A DNA stretch of 56,529 nt, taken from assembly GCA_964459845.1 (NCBI GenBank), contig CAYWOC010000011.1:1-56529 (forward strand), given 5' to 3'. The notes under the pieces are model-generated. The model had not been told where the DNA came from. It was given only the letters and a program-made list of their open reading frames with translations, and did not search any database. Each line of letters opens with the position of its first letter. Positions within the stretch are counted from its first letter, which is position 1. The translations under genes were made by a program, and so were the position numbers. Source of the DNA: CALZFJ01 sp964459845. GTDB lineage: Bacteria; Bacteroidota; Bacteroidia; Bacteroidales; Muribaculaceae. This document shows positions 33,279-41,972 of the stretch, piece after piece.

Positions 33279-33319
33279 AAAAGGAGTGTGTCTCAATGAG
33301 TTGCGCTCCTTTTCCTTTT
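33279..33319. terminator. Terminator hairpin, probably the original dnaK terminator
   Basis: Stem AAAAGGAG (33279-33286) with CTCCTTTT (33306-33313), then CCTTTTG. It can also serve mntH in the other direction, whose stop is 60 nt away. Confidence 0.65.
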
Positions 33320-33379
33320 GTTATTATATTCATTGATTTGGAGACAGATGTCGTTTGAACCGCACCTTATTTCCAAGCA

Positions 33380-34642
33380 TCAGCTTATGCTCTCGGCAAG
33401 AAGCCAAAGATTCAGCACGGTCACTATTGCGGCAAGGAGATAGAGGAACACCGTGGTCGCCCTGTGATTTGCATATTCGCCCATCACCCGGCGCGACGAA
33501 GTCAGCCCCACTTGCAGAAACATTGTGAACGGCAACTGTATGCTCAGCACCATCTGCGAGTATATCAATCCCTTGAACGGATCGCCTATGAACATAATCA
33601 GCAACACTGCCAGCCAGAGCGACAATGCCGTGCCAGTGATCGAATGTGCATCGCCCGCATAATACTGCTCGCCAAACATTCCCGAGAATATACATCCCGC
33701 AGCCATTCCGCTCGTGATTGTACTTGATATTCCAGCAAGCAGCAATGCCAAGGCAAATATATTTGCTGCATTGTTGCCAAGCAGCGGTGTAAGCAGAGCT
33801 TGAGCTTGCGACAGGTCATCTACTGCGGTGTGCGACTGATAGAAAGTGGTGGCAGCAAGTATTATCATCGCACTGTTGATTGCCCAGCCCACTATCATGG
33901 AAAACAGTGTGTCATACAGCTCATATTTCAGCGCGCGCTCGATGCTCGCCTTGTCTTTTTTGTGTATTTCCTGACTTTGTACAAGCTCAGAGTGCAGGAA
34001 GAGGTTATGAGGCATAACCACTGCTCCAAGCACGCTCATCACTATGAGCAAGCTGCCCTGCTGCATATCTGGCACCACCCAGCCTTGCGTGGCTGCCGGC
34101 CAGTCGATATCCACAAGAAACAGCTCATAGATGAACGACAGTCCAATCATCGACACGAATGTGATTATCATGCGCTCGACGCGCTTATAGGAATTGGTGA
34201 GAAGCAGGATGAACGCTGCCGCAGCCGACAGCAACGAGCCCCACACTATCGGCACGCCAAAAAGCATTTGCAGAGCGATGGCAGCCCCAAGTATCTCGGC
34301 GAGCGATGTGGATATGCTTGCCATAAAGGCTGAGACGAGAATAGGCCTTGCCACCCATCGGGGCGCATATCTCTCGGCAGCTTCACTCAGGCACAGACCG
34401 GTCACTATGCCGAGGTGGGCCACATTGTGCTGCAAGGCTATGAGCATTATCGTTGACAGGGTGACTACCCAGAGCAGCGTGTAGCCATACTGCGAGCCGG
34501 CGGCAAAATTGCTTGCCCAGTTTCCGGGATCGATGAACCCTACGGTCACAAGCAGTCCGGGACCGATATTCTTTATGATGTCAAGCCCACTGAATTTGCT
34601 GGGCTTGCGCTCTTTTCGCAACAGGTCTATTAAATTTTTCAT
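33380..34642 (-). CDS. mntH: Nramp-family divalent metal (Mn/Fe) transporter
   Basis: A 420-residue inner-membrane protein with eleven or so hydrophobic helices that imports Mn2+ or Fe2+ with protons. The metal site is intact: GFIDPGNW in helix 1 (Asp38, Asn41) and AVVMPHNLFLHS in helix 6 (Ala207, Met210). Length is normal for MntH. The promoter at 34690-34721 carries a DtxR/MntR-type palindrome, which points to manganese or iron control. Monocistronic. Confidence 0.93.
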   Translation of the reverse strand: MKNLIDLLRKERKPSKFSGLDIIKNIGPGLLVTVGFIDPGNWASNFAAGSQYGYTLLWVVTLSTIMLIALQHNVAHLGIVTGLCLSEAAERYAPRWVARPILVSAFMASISTSLAEILGAAIALQMLFGVPIVWGSLLSAAAAFILLLTNSYKRVERMIITFVSMIGLSFIYELFLVDIDWPAATQGWVVPDMQQGSLLIVMSVLGAVVMPHNLFLHSELVQSQEIHKKDKASIERALKYELYDTLFSMIVGWAINSAMIILAATTFYQSHTAVDDLSQAQALLTPLLGNNAANIFALALLLAGISSTITSGMAAGCIFSGMFGEQYYAGDAHSITGTALSLWLAVLLIMFIGDPFKGLIYSQMVLSIQLPFTMFLQVGLTSSRRVMGEYANHRATTVFLYLLAAIVTVLNLWLLAESIS

Positions 34643-34689
34643 AATATATGAAGGATGTACTTGAATAAAAAATGTAATTCTACAAGGGG

Positions 34690-34721
34690 CAAAATTACAT
34701 TATTTTAGGCTTAAGCCCAAA
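34690..34721 (-). promoter_or_regulatory. mntH promoter with embedded DtxR/MntR-type operator
   Basis: Minus strand: TTTG (34721-34718), 20 nt, TAATTTTG (34697-34690), an exact fit to the consensus. The 18-bp sequence TTTAGGCTTAAGCCCAAA (34704-34721) is a palindrome except for one pair and covers the -33 box and most of the spacer. A metal-loaded DtxR-family repressor bound here would exclude the polymerase. Confidence 0.65.
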
Positions 34722-34889
34722 TTGGCTGCCAGGATTTGGAGGCAATATAACAAGAAATGGTGAGCATATGCACATGCCACATAGCCACTGATGGGTATTT
34801 GCCTCAGCGCATACAGCACGCGCAGGCATGGGCGACGACAATTTTTGGCATGTTTATGCAATTTCCGCAACAATTTTGCCGATTATATT
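34722..34889. other. Rest of the mntH-crp intergenic region
   Basis: Outside the two divergent promoters nothing is recognised: no open frame, no strong hairpin. Confidence 0.4.
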
Positions 34890-34920
34890 TTTGTGATATT
34901 CACAGAAATGCGTAAATTTG
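34890..34920 (+). promoter_or_regulatory. Promoter of the Crp/Fnr gene
   Basis: TTTG (34890-34893), 19 nt, TAAATTTG (34913-34920). The transcript would start near 34927, which is after the first possible ATG (34922). Confidence 0.75.
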
Positions 34921-34963
34921 CATGTTTTACAGCATTGTTATAAAGCATTATATAGTTTTTTCT

Positions 34964-35665
34964 ATGATCAAAAAGAGTACACTCGAAAAAATAATGAGTG
35001 AAGACCTCGCAGAGCTGTGGTCGGTTCTTACGCAGGAGGAGAAGCATATTGTGGTTGACAACTTCACTATACACAACTTCAAGAAGAACCAGATAATCTA
35101 TGCCGAGGGCGATGATCCTGAATATCTCTGGTGCCTCATCAAGGGCAAAGTGAAGATGTACAAGGACGGAATAGGCGGACGGCAGCAGATATTGCGGCTG
35201 TATCGCCCTGTGCAGTATTTCGGGTATCGGGCATATTTTGCGAAGGAGCCTTATGTATCGACTACAGTGACATTCGAGCCGTCGAGCCTTGGCGCAATCC
35301 GCCTCGACCTCGTGTCGAAATTGATAGACGAAAACACCAAGCTCGCATGGTTCTTCATCCACGAGCTGTCGAAGCATCTGGGTGGCTCCGACACCAAGAT
35401 GGTGAACCTCACACAAAAGCACATACGCGGCCGCCTTGCCGAAGCTCTTGTGCTGCTTATCGACAATTACGGATTCGAAGAAGACGGCGAGACGCTTAAG
35501 ATATATATGTCGCGCGAGGATATTGCAAACATCTCTAATATGACTACTTCAAACGCCATACGCACGCTGTCGCTATTCGTGAACGAGAAAATAATCACTG
35601 TGGATGGCCGGCGCATCAAAGTCATCAATGAGCCATCCCTGCGCAAAATCAGTAAATTCGGATAA
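34964..35665 (+). CDS. Crp/Fnr-family transcription regulator
   Basis: A 233-residue cytosolic regulator: cyclic-nucleotide-binding-like beta-barrel (about 20-130, FKKNQIIYAEGDDPEYLWCL and KGKVKMYKD) and a C-terminal winged helix (about 150-225) with MSREDIANISNMTTSNAIRT as the recognition helix-turn-helix. The usual cAMP-contact Arg/Ser pair is not evident and there is no Fnr-type cysteine cluster, so the effector is unknown. The frame is open from 34922, but that ATG precedes the predicted transcript start, so 34964 is used. The DUF4924 gene follows after 20 nt. Confidence 0.88.
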   Translation: MIKKSTLEKIMSEDLAELWSVLTQEEKHIVVDNFTIHNFKKNQIIYAEGDDPEYLWCLIKGKVKMYKDGIGGRQQILRLYRPVQYFGYRAYFAKEPYVSTTVTFEPSSLGAIRLDLVSKLIDENTKLAWFFIHELSKHLGGSDTKMVNLTQKHIRGRLAEALVLLIDNYGFEEDGETLKIYMSREDIANISNMTTSNAIRTLSLFVNEKIITVDGRRIKVINEPSLRKISKFG

Positions 35666-35685
35666 TATTCTGGCTGAAACATAAT

Positions 35686-36249
35686 ATGGTAATAGTTGAT
35701 CAACTGAAACAACGTAGCATTGCTGAATATCTGCTATACATGTGGCAGATTGAAGACCTAATACGCGCTTACAACCGCAATATCGACGAACTTGAAATGG
35801 ACTACATCAACAAGTTCCAGCTCACCGACAAGGAACACGCCGAAATGAAAGACTGGTTTGAGAGCCTCATCAAGATGATGGAGCTGGAGAACGCACGCAA
35901 GCGCGGACACCTGCAAATCAACAAGAACGTGATAATACGCCTTGCCGACCTGCACCACGAGCTGCTCAAGTCGCCGAAATATCCGGAATATGGCGCAGAG
36001 TTCTATAAGACGCTTCCGTTCATCGTCGAGCTGCGCGCCAAAGCCGGCAAAGAGCCTGTTGGCGAGATAGAGACATGCCTCAACGCCCTCTACGGGACAT
36101 TGATACTGAGACTCAAAGGCAAAAAGATCAGCGAAGGCACCGAGACTGCCATGCAGCAAATTTCTCGGCTGCTCGCAATGCTGTCGAAGTTTTATGCCAT
36201 GAACGAAGTGAAGCCCATTTTTGAGGACAATGACGACGCTCAAGCATAA
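35686..36249 (+). CDS. DUF4924 family protein
   Basis: A 187-residue, mainly helical soluble protein recognised as DUF4924, a Bacteroidetes-specific family without known function. The N-terminal region QRSIAEYLLYMWQIEDLIRA and FQLTDKEHAEMKDWFESLIK is characteristic. It lies between the Crp/Fnr gene (20 nt) and rfbD (64 nt) and may share their transcript. An operon link with rfbD is common to the context but proves nothing about function. Confidence 0.8.
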   Translation: MVIVDQLKQRSIAEYLLYMWQIEDLIRAYNRNIDELEMDYINKFQLTDKEHAEMKDWFESLIKMMELENARKRGHLQINKNVIIRLADLHHELLKSPKYPEYGAEFYKTLPFIVELRAKAGKEPVGEIETCLNALYGTLILRLKGKKISEGTETAMQQISRLLAMLSKFYAMNEVKPIFEDNDDAQA

Positions 36250-36313
36250 AACCGCTGAAATTTTTTAAACACACATTGGATTTACATTACATAGATATAC
36301 ATAACTACACAAT

Positions 36314-37195
36314 ATGCTGAAAAATTTATTAGTCACCGGGGCAAATGGGCAACTCGGCAACGAGATGCGCAATGTGATAGCCAATGCCCCCGATGCGCCA
36401 TTCAATACTTTCTTCACCGATGTTGCCGACCTCGACATCACCGATGCTCATGCTGTGAACAGCTTTGTCGAAAAAAACAAAATTGACGTGATAGTGAACT
36501 GCGCCGCATATACAGCAGTCGATAATGCTGAGGACGACATGGTGAACTGCGCCAAAATCAACATTGAGGCTGTGACAAACCTCGCAAGCGCAGCACGCAA
36601 TTACGGCGTGAAGATAGTGCATATCTCCACCGACTATGTATTCGACGGCTACAACTATCATCCATACGAGGAATTTGAGGAGACAAACCCGAAATCAGTG
36701 TATGGAAGCACTAAGCTCGACGGTGAGAAGACGCTGCTGAAATATGTGCCTGATGATGTTATAATCATACGCACTTCATGGCTGTATTCGCCCTACGGCA
36801 AGAACTTCGTCAAGACGATGATATCGCTCGGCGAGACGCGCGACTCGCTCAACGTGGTGTGCGACCAAATCGGCACCCCAACTGCCGCCGCCGACCTTGC
36901 AGCAGCAATCTACAAAGTGATAACCGCCGATGAATGGAAAGCCGGAATCTACCACTTCAGCAACGAGGGCGCAATTTCGTGGTATGACTTCACCAAAGCC
37001 ATACACCGCATAGCCGGCATCACCAATTGCAATGTGATGCCCATCAAGAGCAAGGACTACCCTACTCGCGCCACCCGCCCATTCTACAGCGTACTCGACA
37101 AGAGCAAGATTAAAAGCACTTTCGGCATCACTATCCCATATTGGGAGGAGAGCCTCGTGAAGTGCATTGAGGCTATAAAGAATCAAAGCAAATAA
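36314..37195 (+). CDS. rfbD: dTDP-4-dehydrorhamnose reductase
   Basis: A 293-residue short-chain dehydrogenase that reduces dTDP-4-dehydrorhamnose to dTDP-L-rhamnose with NAD(P)H, the last step of rhamnose donor synthesis. Visible are the Rossmann motif LVTGANGQLGNE, the substrate loop STDYVFDGYNYHPYEE, the catalytic YGSTK (Tyr and Lys) and RTSWLYSPYGKNFVKTM. Length is normal. The rmlABC genes are not in the window. It ends 26 nt before prfC. Confidence 0.95.
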   Translation: MLKNLLVTGANGQLGNEMRNVIANAPDAPFNTFFTDVADLDITDAHAVNSFVEKNKIDVIVNCAAYTAVDNAEDDMVNCAKINIEAVTNLASAARNYGVKIVHISTDYVFDGYNYHPYEEFEETNPKSVYGSTKLDGEKTLLKYVPDDVIIIRTSWLYSPYGKNFVKTMISLGETRDSLNVVCDQIGTPTAAADLAAAIYKVITADEWKAGIYHFSNEGAISWYDFTKAIHRIAGITNCNVMPIKSKDYPTRATRPFYSVLDKSKIKSTFGITIPYWEESLVKCIEAIKNQSK

Positions 37196-37221
37196 TAAAT
37201 ATCAGTTTTTTTAAAACAATA

Positions 37222-38833
37222 GTGGCAAACTTAACTTCTGAAATCAACAAAAGGCGAACATTCGCCATCATTTCCCACCCGGATGCCGGCAAAACGACTT
37301 TGACCGAGAAGCTGCTGCTTTTCGGTGGTGCGATACACGTTGCCGGCGCGGTGAAATCAAACAAAATCAAGAAAACCGCCACATCCGACTGGATGGAAAT
37401 CGAAAAGCAGCGTGGAATTTCGGTAACAAGTTCGGTNNNNNNNNNNCATTTCAGTGGCTACGTCTGTGATGGGATTTAATTATGGCGACTACAAGATAAA
37501 TATCCTCGATACTCCCGGCCACCAAGACTTCGCAGAAGACACCTACCGCACGCTGACGGCTGTGGATAGCGTAATCATCGTTGTCGATGTGGCAAAAGGC
37601 GTGGAGCAACAGACACGCAAACTGATGGAGGTGTGCCGTATGCGCAACACCCCGGTAATCATTTTCGTCAATAAGCTCGACCGTGAGGGCCGCGACCCGT
37701 TTGACATCCTCGACGAACTTGAGTCAGAACTGAAAATCAGTGTGCGACCTTTGAGCTGGCCAATCAATATAGGCGCTAAATTCAAGGGCGTATATAACAT
37801 TTATGAGGGAGGACTCGACCTTTTCACCCCCGACAAGCAGAAAGTGACCGAGCGCGTGGAAATCAACGACATCAACGACAAGGCTATTGATGCCGCCGTT
37901 GGCGATGCCGATGCTGCAAAGCTGCGCGAGGACATTGAGCTTATCGACGGCGTGTATCCCGAATTCAACGAGCAGGAATATCTCGACGGAAAAGTTGCTC
38001 CGGTATTCTTCGGCTCGGCACTGAACACATTCGGCGTAAAGGAGCTTCTTGACTGCTTTGTGCGCATAGCCCCGTCGCCACGCCCCACTCAGGCTGAGGA
38101 GAGGCTTGTGCGACCCGAGGAGGAGGCATTCACAGGGTTTGTCTTCAAGATTCACGCCAATATGGATCCCAACCACCGCAGTTGCATTGCATTCGTGAAA
38201 ATATGCTCAGGATGCTTCAAGCGCAATGCCAACTATAAGCACATACGCAGCGGAAAGATGATGAAATTCTCATCGCCCACAGCGTTTATGGCACAGAAAA
38301 AGGATATCGTAGATGAAGCCTACCCGGGTGACATTGTAGGTATCCCCGACAATGGAACATTCAAAATAGGCGACACGCTCACCGAGGGTGAGAACCTACA
38401 TTACCGCGGATTGCCGAGCTTCTCGCCAGAGATGTTCAAATATATCGAGAACACCGACCCGATGAAGACCAAGCAACTCAACAAGGGTATCGAGCAGCTT
38501 ATGGACGAGGGTGTGGCACAGATGTTCGTCAATCAGTTCAATGGGCGCAAGCTCATCGGAACCGTAGGGCAACTGCAATTTGAGGTTATTCAATATCGTC
38601 TGCTGCATGAATATGGCGCACAATGCCGCTGGGAGCCAATCCATCTATATAAGGCGTGCTGGATTGAAAGCGACGATCAGGAAGCTCTTGAAGCTTTCAA
38701 GCGCAGGAAGCACCAGTTTATGGCTCTCGACCGCGACGGGCGCGACGTGTTCCTCGCCGATTCGGGCTATGTGCTGCAAATGGCACAATCCGATTTCCCA
38801 AAAATTCGCTTCCACTTCACCAGCGAGTTTTAG
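37222..38833 (+). CDS. prfC: Peptide chain release factor 3, interrupted by an assembly gap
   Basis: RF3 is the GTPase that recycles RF1/RF2 from the ribosome after termination. The GTG start gives MANLTSEINKRRTFAIISHP followed by the P-loop DAGKTTLTEK; after the gap come DTPGHQDFAEDTYRTL (G3), NKLDREGRDP (G4) and the RF3-specific C-terminal domain. Ten Ns at 37437-37446 break the frame: the left side ends in ISVTSSV and the right side restarts with ISVATSVMGF, so the same seven codons appear twice. The gene is probably whole in the organism and the break is an assembly artefact, possibly a join of two lineages. Confidence 0.92.
37437..37446. other. Assembly gap (10 N)
   Basis: Ten undetermined bases. 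The flanks encode the same prfC segment with only 13 of 20 bases identical, so the true gap length is negative (overlap) and the two contigs are not simply the same sequence. Confidence 0.95.
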
Positions 38834-38921
38834 AAGAGGCGGGGTGAAGATGGCATCACGATTCTGCGGAATGATAATTTAGATATTCAATCCAAATTGT
38901 TTATAGGAATTTTTCAAGTTA

Positions 38922-38963
38922 AAAAAGTGTGGATCAGCTTATGCTTTTCCATACTTTTTCGTT
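38922..38963 (+). terminator. Terminator of prfC
   Basis: Stem AAAAAGTGTGG (38922-38932) with CCATACTTTTT (38949-38959), one mismatch, ending in a T-run. Confidence 0.7.
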
Positions 38964-38975
38964 TATTTTGCACCT

Positions 38976-40022
38976 ATGAAAACTGAAGAAGAGAAAGTTG
39001 CGACAAAGCAGCACTCCCGACAGTCGAATATGGAACTGCTCCGCGTGATTGCTATGCTTGCAGTGGTGATGGTGCATCTTGATGGTGCGGCGCTGTCACT
39101 GCCAAAGCCGCATGGCGATGTGTGGGCAGTTACTGTACGCGGGTGGTGGATACTGTCGGTTGAGGCTGCCACGATAATCGGTGTCAATTGCTTCACGCTG
39201 ATTTCAGGATACTTCGGCATAAAGGCACATCTGCGCGGCCTTGCAAGATTCACGTTGCAATGCGCATTCTATTCAGTGCTTATATACTTGGTGAGTGCTG
39301 CCGTGCCGGTGTTTTCAGGCGGTGAGGTCAATTTTTCATTAACCGATTTCGGCAAGTCGTGGCTTGTGTTCTCCCACACAGATTTGTGGTATGTGCCGGC
39401 ATATCTCGGATTATATCTGCTAAGTCCTTTTCTCAATGCAGGTGTCGAACAGTTGTCGAAACGGCAGTTTCAATATGCACTCGTGGCATTTATCCTGTTC
39501 AACGTATGGTGTGGATGGCTGTGGGGAGGAAAATTCAATCAAAATGGTTATACAGTAGTTCAGCTCGTTATGATGTACTTAATCGGCAGATACATCGGCA
39601 AATACTTTATGATTACCGTCAGCAATCGTCAGTGCGTGCGCAGATGGGCATTGCTGACGTATCTTTGCGCCACAGCAGCTACTGCGATATTGGCAGGGTA
39701 TATCGACAGCATACATGCGTTTGCCTACAATTCTCCGCTTGTGCTTGCATCATCGGTGGCTCTGTTTGCAGTTTTCACCACATTGCACTTTCAGTCGAGA
39801 GTTGTCAATTGGCTTGCGCTGTCATCGTTTGCCGTATATCTAATCCATAAAAGTCCATTTGTGTGGGTGCATTGGGTACGCCCGCTATCACGCTACATAT
39901 GGACACATTGCTCGCTTGCGGAATACACCGCCGCATTCATTGCAGTGGCTGCGTCGATATATCTGCTGTCGAGCATAATCGACTGCTTGAGGCGTAAACT
40001 TTTCACAAAGCTGAATCTATAA
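38976..40022 (+). CDS. Acyltransferase 3 family membrane protein
   Basis: A 348-residue polytopic protein of the acyltransferase-3 superfamily. ELLRVIAMLAVVMVHLDGAA holds the conserved His, and FTLISGYFGIK is the following helix. About ten hydrophobic segments are present, and WYVPAYLGLYLLSPFLN is typical of O-acetyltransferases acting on polysaccharides. It shows little resemblance to the acyltransferase at 15.6 kb beyond family motifs. The acceptor is unknown and no glycan genes adjoin it. Confidence 0.85.
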   Translation: MKTEEEKVATKQHSRQSNMELLRVIAMLAVVMVHLDGAALSLPKPHGDVWAVTVRGWWILSVEAATIIGVNCFTLISGYFGIKAHLRGLARFTLQCAFYSVLIYLVSAAVPVFSGGEVNFSLTDFGKSWLVFSHTDLWYVPAYLGLYLLSPFLNAGVEQLSKRQFQYALVAFILFNVWCGWLWGGKFNQNGYTVVQLVMMYLIGRYIGKYFMITVSNRQCVRRWALLTYLCATAATAILAGYIDSIHAFAYNSPLVLASSVALFAVFTTLHFQSRVVNWLALSSFAVYLIHKSPFVWVHWVRPLSRYIWTHCSLAEYTAAFIAVAASIYLLSSIIDCLRRKLFTKLNL

Positions 40023-40044
40023 ATTAATAACATTTCACACAACT

Positions 40045-40061
40045 GGGCATCACATATGCCC
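40045..40061. terminator. Small hairpin after the acyltransferase gene
   Basis: GGGCAT/ATGCCC with a 5-nt loop. No T-run follows, so function as a terminator is doubtful. Confidence 0.3.
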
Positions 40062-40071
40062 ATCGCTGAAG

Positions 40072-40079
40072 TAATTTTG
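40072..40079 (+). promoter_or_regulatory. Promoter -7 box before the 25-residue ORF
   Basis: TAATTTTG; the transcript would start near 40086, 22 nt before the ATG at 40108. Confidence 0.4.
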
Positions 40080-40107
40080 TGTCGTAAAACTTTAAAACAA
40101 TACAGAC

Positions 40108-40185
40108 ATGAACAGTAACGACACATCTTGCCTCATTTGCGTAATTATGATTATGGCAATGCTTTCAATAATGGTGATATTCTGA
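40108..40185 (+). CDS. Possible small membrane protein of 25 residues
   Basis: A short frame with the polar start MNSNDTSC followed by a continuous hydrophobic stretch (about residues 8-25, rich in Ile and Met) and a TGA stop. It would be a single-pass membrane microprotein. A -7 box at 40072-40079 lies at a suitable distance. I do not recognise it; conservation in relatives would decide whether it is real. Confidence 0.4.
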   Translation: MNSNDTSCLICVIMIMAMLSIMVIF

Positions 40186-40239
40186 AACTTATCGACATAT
40201 CCATTACGCAAAAATCGGTCATCATAACTTTGGCGGCAA

Positions 40240-41589
40240 TTATCTCAGAATAATCTTCTTTGTATCGCCGGCTTTGCCATCATGCACACGGCTCACGAAG
40301 TATATTCCAGATGGAGCCGACAGGCTCACACTTGCAGAGGTCTGCATCGACGGCACGTGCTGAGAATGCATTCTCACGCCGGATGCCGATGTGATGACAA
40401 TCTCCGAGCCTCGTTCATTGCCATCGGGAAATGATATTTGCATGGCCGCCCCCCGGTTTATCACCGACGGCAAAACCGACATTGCAGCCGGCAGGGTCTT
40501 GACTTTCTCGACAGAGCCAGCCTTGCGATTGATGCGGAAGAAAATGGAGCCTTGCGGATTGTCTTCATCAGCGCAGTTGAACGCCAAATAAGTAGAACTG
40601 CCGATTGTTATGACATAAGCGTATCCTATGGATATGGAGCCTCGATAATCATCGATGTCGAAGTCCAAATCGGCGATCACAGCCCCATCATCGGCGACAA
40701 TCTGAAATCCTGCCAGCGATAATTCTTTATTCTCGGATATTATTGTTGCTCGGGTTGTAATGATTTTTTCGCTATTGTCATCGAAATCAGGGTTGGCATT
40801 GCCCGGCGCATTGCCTTTTGCCACAAGCTTATATTTTGGCACGACATATTCATATCGCTCGTCACTATTGAAAAGCGTCTGGCTCACCTCAAAGAAGCTG
40901 TTTGCAGCACCATCGCCTTGGTTCAGATTGACGTTGCACAGACTTATGCAGCGTTGCTGTGCCTGGCGATTCTCTGTGTGAGTGCCGGCAGCTCTCCATT
41001 CGGAATAAACGACGCTATAGCTTGTCCGGTAGCCCACAACTGCACCATCGCTCTTACTTACGATGAAATACACTTTAGGATATTTCAAATTGAAGCTGTC
41101 ATAAGCAAAATACATCGACCGGTTGTCGGAATATCGGCTGCTTGCATAATCCACACTTATTTTTTTGTCGCCATTCTCCAGCTCAGTGATGATGAATTGC
41201 GACTCATCAAAACTGGGATCAACATTCTTCTCCCTTTGCACAAATTCATCGTAAGATTCGAAATGGCAATATGAGCTTTTCCCCACTTCATTTACGGCAA
41301 CGACATCACGCTCTTCATCTTGATAGACGAGCTGATAATTGAACATCTTGTCATTGGCAACGCTTATAGTCTTCTCCAATTCGATGTTTTCGTCATATAT
41401 CTGCAACATACACTCTTCGCCATTGCCACGGTGCAGCATCAGCCGCGGTGTATTGTCGAAAGAAAATTCTTTCGGAATGGAAAGAGCCGCCCTGTCAGGA
41501 TATCCAAACTCAAAATGCCCTGTAGTCACAGTCTGTGCCACAGCCGTCATCCCCATCATAGAACACAGTAAAAAAATAAAATTCCTCAT
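40240..41589 (-). CDS. Secreted protein with type A T9SS sorting domain
   Basis: A 449-residue exported protein (signal peptide ending TAVAQ). The C-terminal 75 residues or so are a type A T9SS sorting domain: LPSVINRGAAMQISFPDGN, IVITSASGVRMHSQ, a SGIYFVSRV strand and the basic end KKIILR. The protein would be carried across the outer membrane by T9SS and attached to the surface or released. The central part is unknown, with no catalytic motif visible. It is monocistronic. Confidence 0.85.
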   Translation of the reverse strand: MRNFIFLLCSMMGMTAVAQTVTTGHFEFGYPDRAALSIPKEFSFDNTPRLMLHRGNGEECMLQIYDENIELEKTISVANDKMFNYQLVYQDEERDVVAVNEVGKSSYCHFESYDEFVQREKNVDPSFDESQFIITELENGDKKISVDYASSRYSDNRSMYFAYDSFNLKYPKVYFIVSKSDGAVVGYRTSYSVVYSEWRAAGTHTENRQAQQRCISLCNVNLNQGDGAANSFFEVSQTLFNSDERYEYVVPKYKLVAKGNAPGNANPDFDDNSEKIITTRATIISENKELSLAGFQIVADDGAVIADLDFDIDDYRGSISIGYAYVITIGSSTYLAFNCADEDNPQGSIFFRINRKAGSVEKVKTLPAAMSVLPSVINRGAAMQISFPDGNERGSEIVITSASGVRMHSQHVPSMQTSASVSLSAPSGIYFVSRVHDGKAGDTKKIILR

Positions 41590-41676
41590 AACAAAGTATT
41601 TTCGTAATATTTTCGTAATAAATCTACCTTTTTATAATAAAGGCTAAACAAGCCGAGCGGCAACCACTCCATGCTC

Positions 41677-41739
41677 ACTTGAATATTTTTGCCGAAGTGC
41701 AGCCTGTCTTATACAAATCACACAAAGGTAGCAATTTTG
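41677..41739. repeat. Copy of an intergenic repeat
   Basis: CTTGAATATTTTTGCCGAAG, then TGCAGCCTGTCTT, ACAAA and AGGTAGCAA recur at 50705-50753 with small changes, and weakly at 6393-6533. It contains a minus-strand -7 box TACCTTTG (41723-41730) that may serve the T9SS cargo gene. The 383-bp gap around it holds no other supported gene. Confidence 0.5.
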
Positions 41740-41849
41740 TCAATCATAGTCACACGATTCTCGATAAAAATTTGAAGCGCTCCGACAATGTTAAGCGTCA
41801 CAATATCAACGCTCTTGACACATCATATCATACCGCCATGTGTATATGC

Positions 41850-41888
41850 AAAAATAGCAGGAAGCCCGATGAGCTACCTGCTATTTTT
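41850..41888 (-). terminator. Terminator downstream of lpxA
   Basis: Stem AAAAATAGCAGG (41850-41861) with CCTGCTATTTTT (41877-41888): a perfect 12-bp hairpin with T-runs in both directions, 85 nt past the lpxA stop. Confidence 0.75.
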
Positions 41889-41972
41889 CCTATATAGAGA
41901 ACTTTATAATTAGTGCAGTTACTCTAAATCAGTGGTCGAGGCTTGCGAGAGCCTTAAAATGCTGATTCACGA

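Noticed and set aside
34922..34963. Longer N-terminus of the Crp/Fnr protein.
   Set aside because: That ATG lies before the predicted transcript start of an exact consensus promoter.
37454..38833. A separate second gene starting with GTG after the N gap.
   Set aside because: It is simply the remainder of prfC: G3 and G4 motifs continue the P-loop found before the gap.
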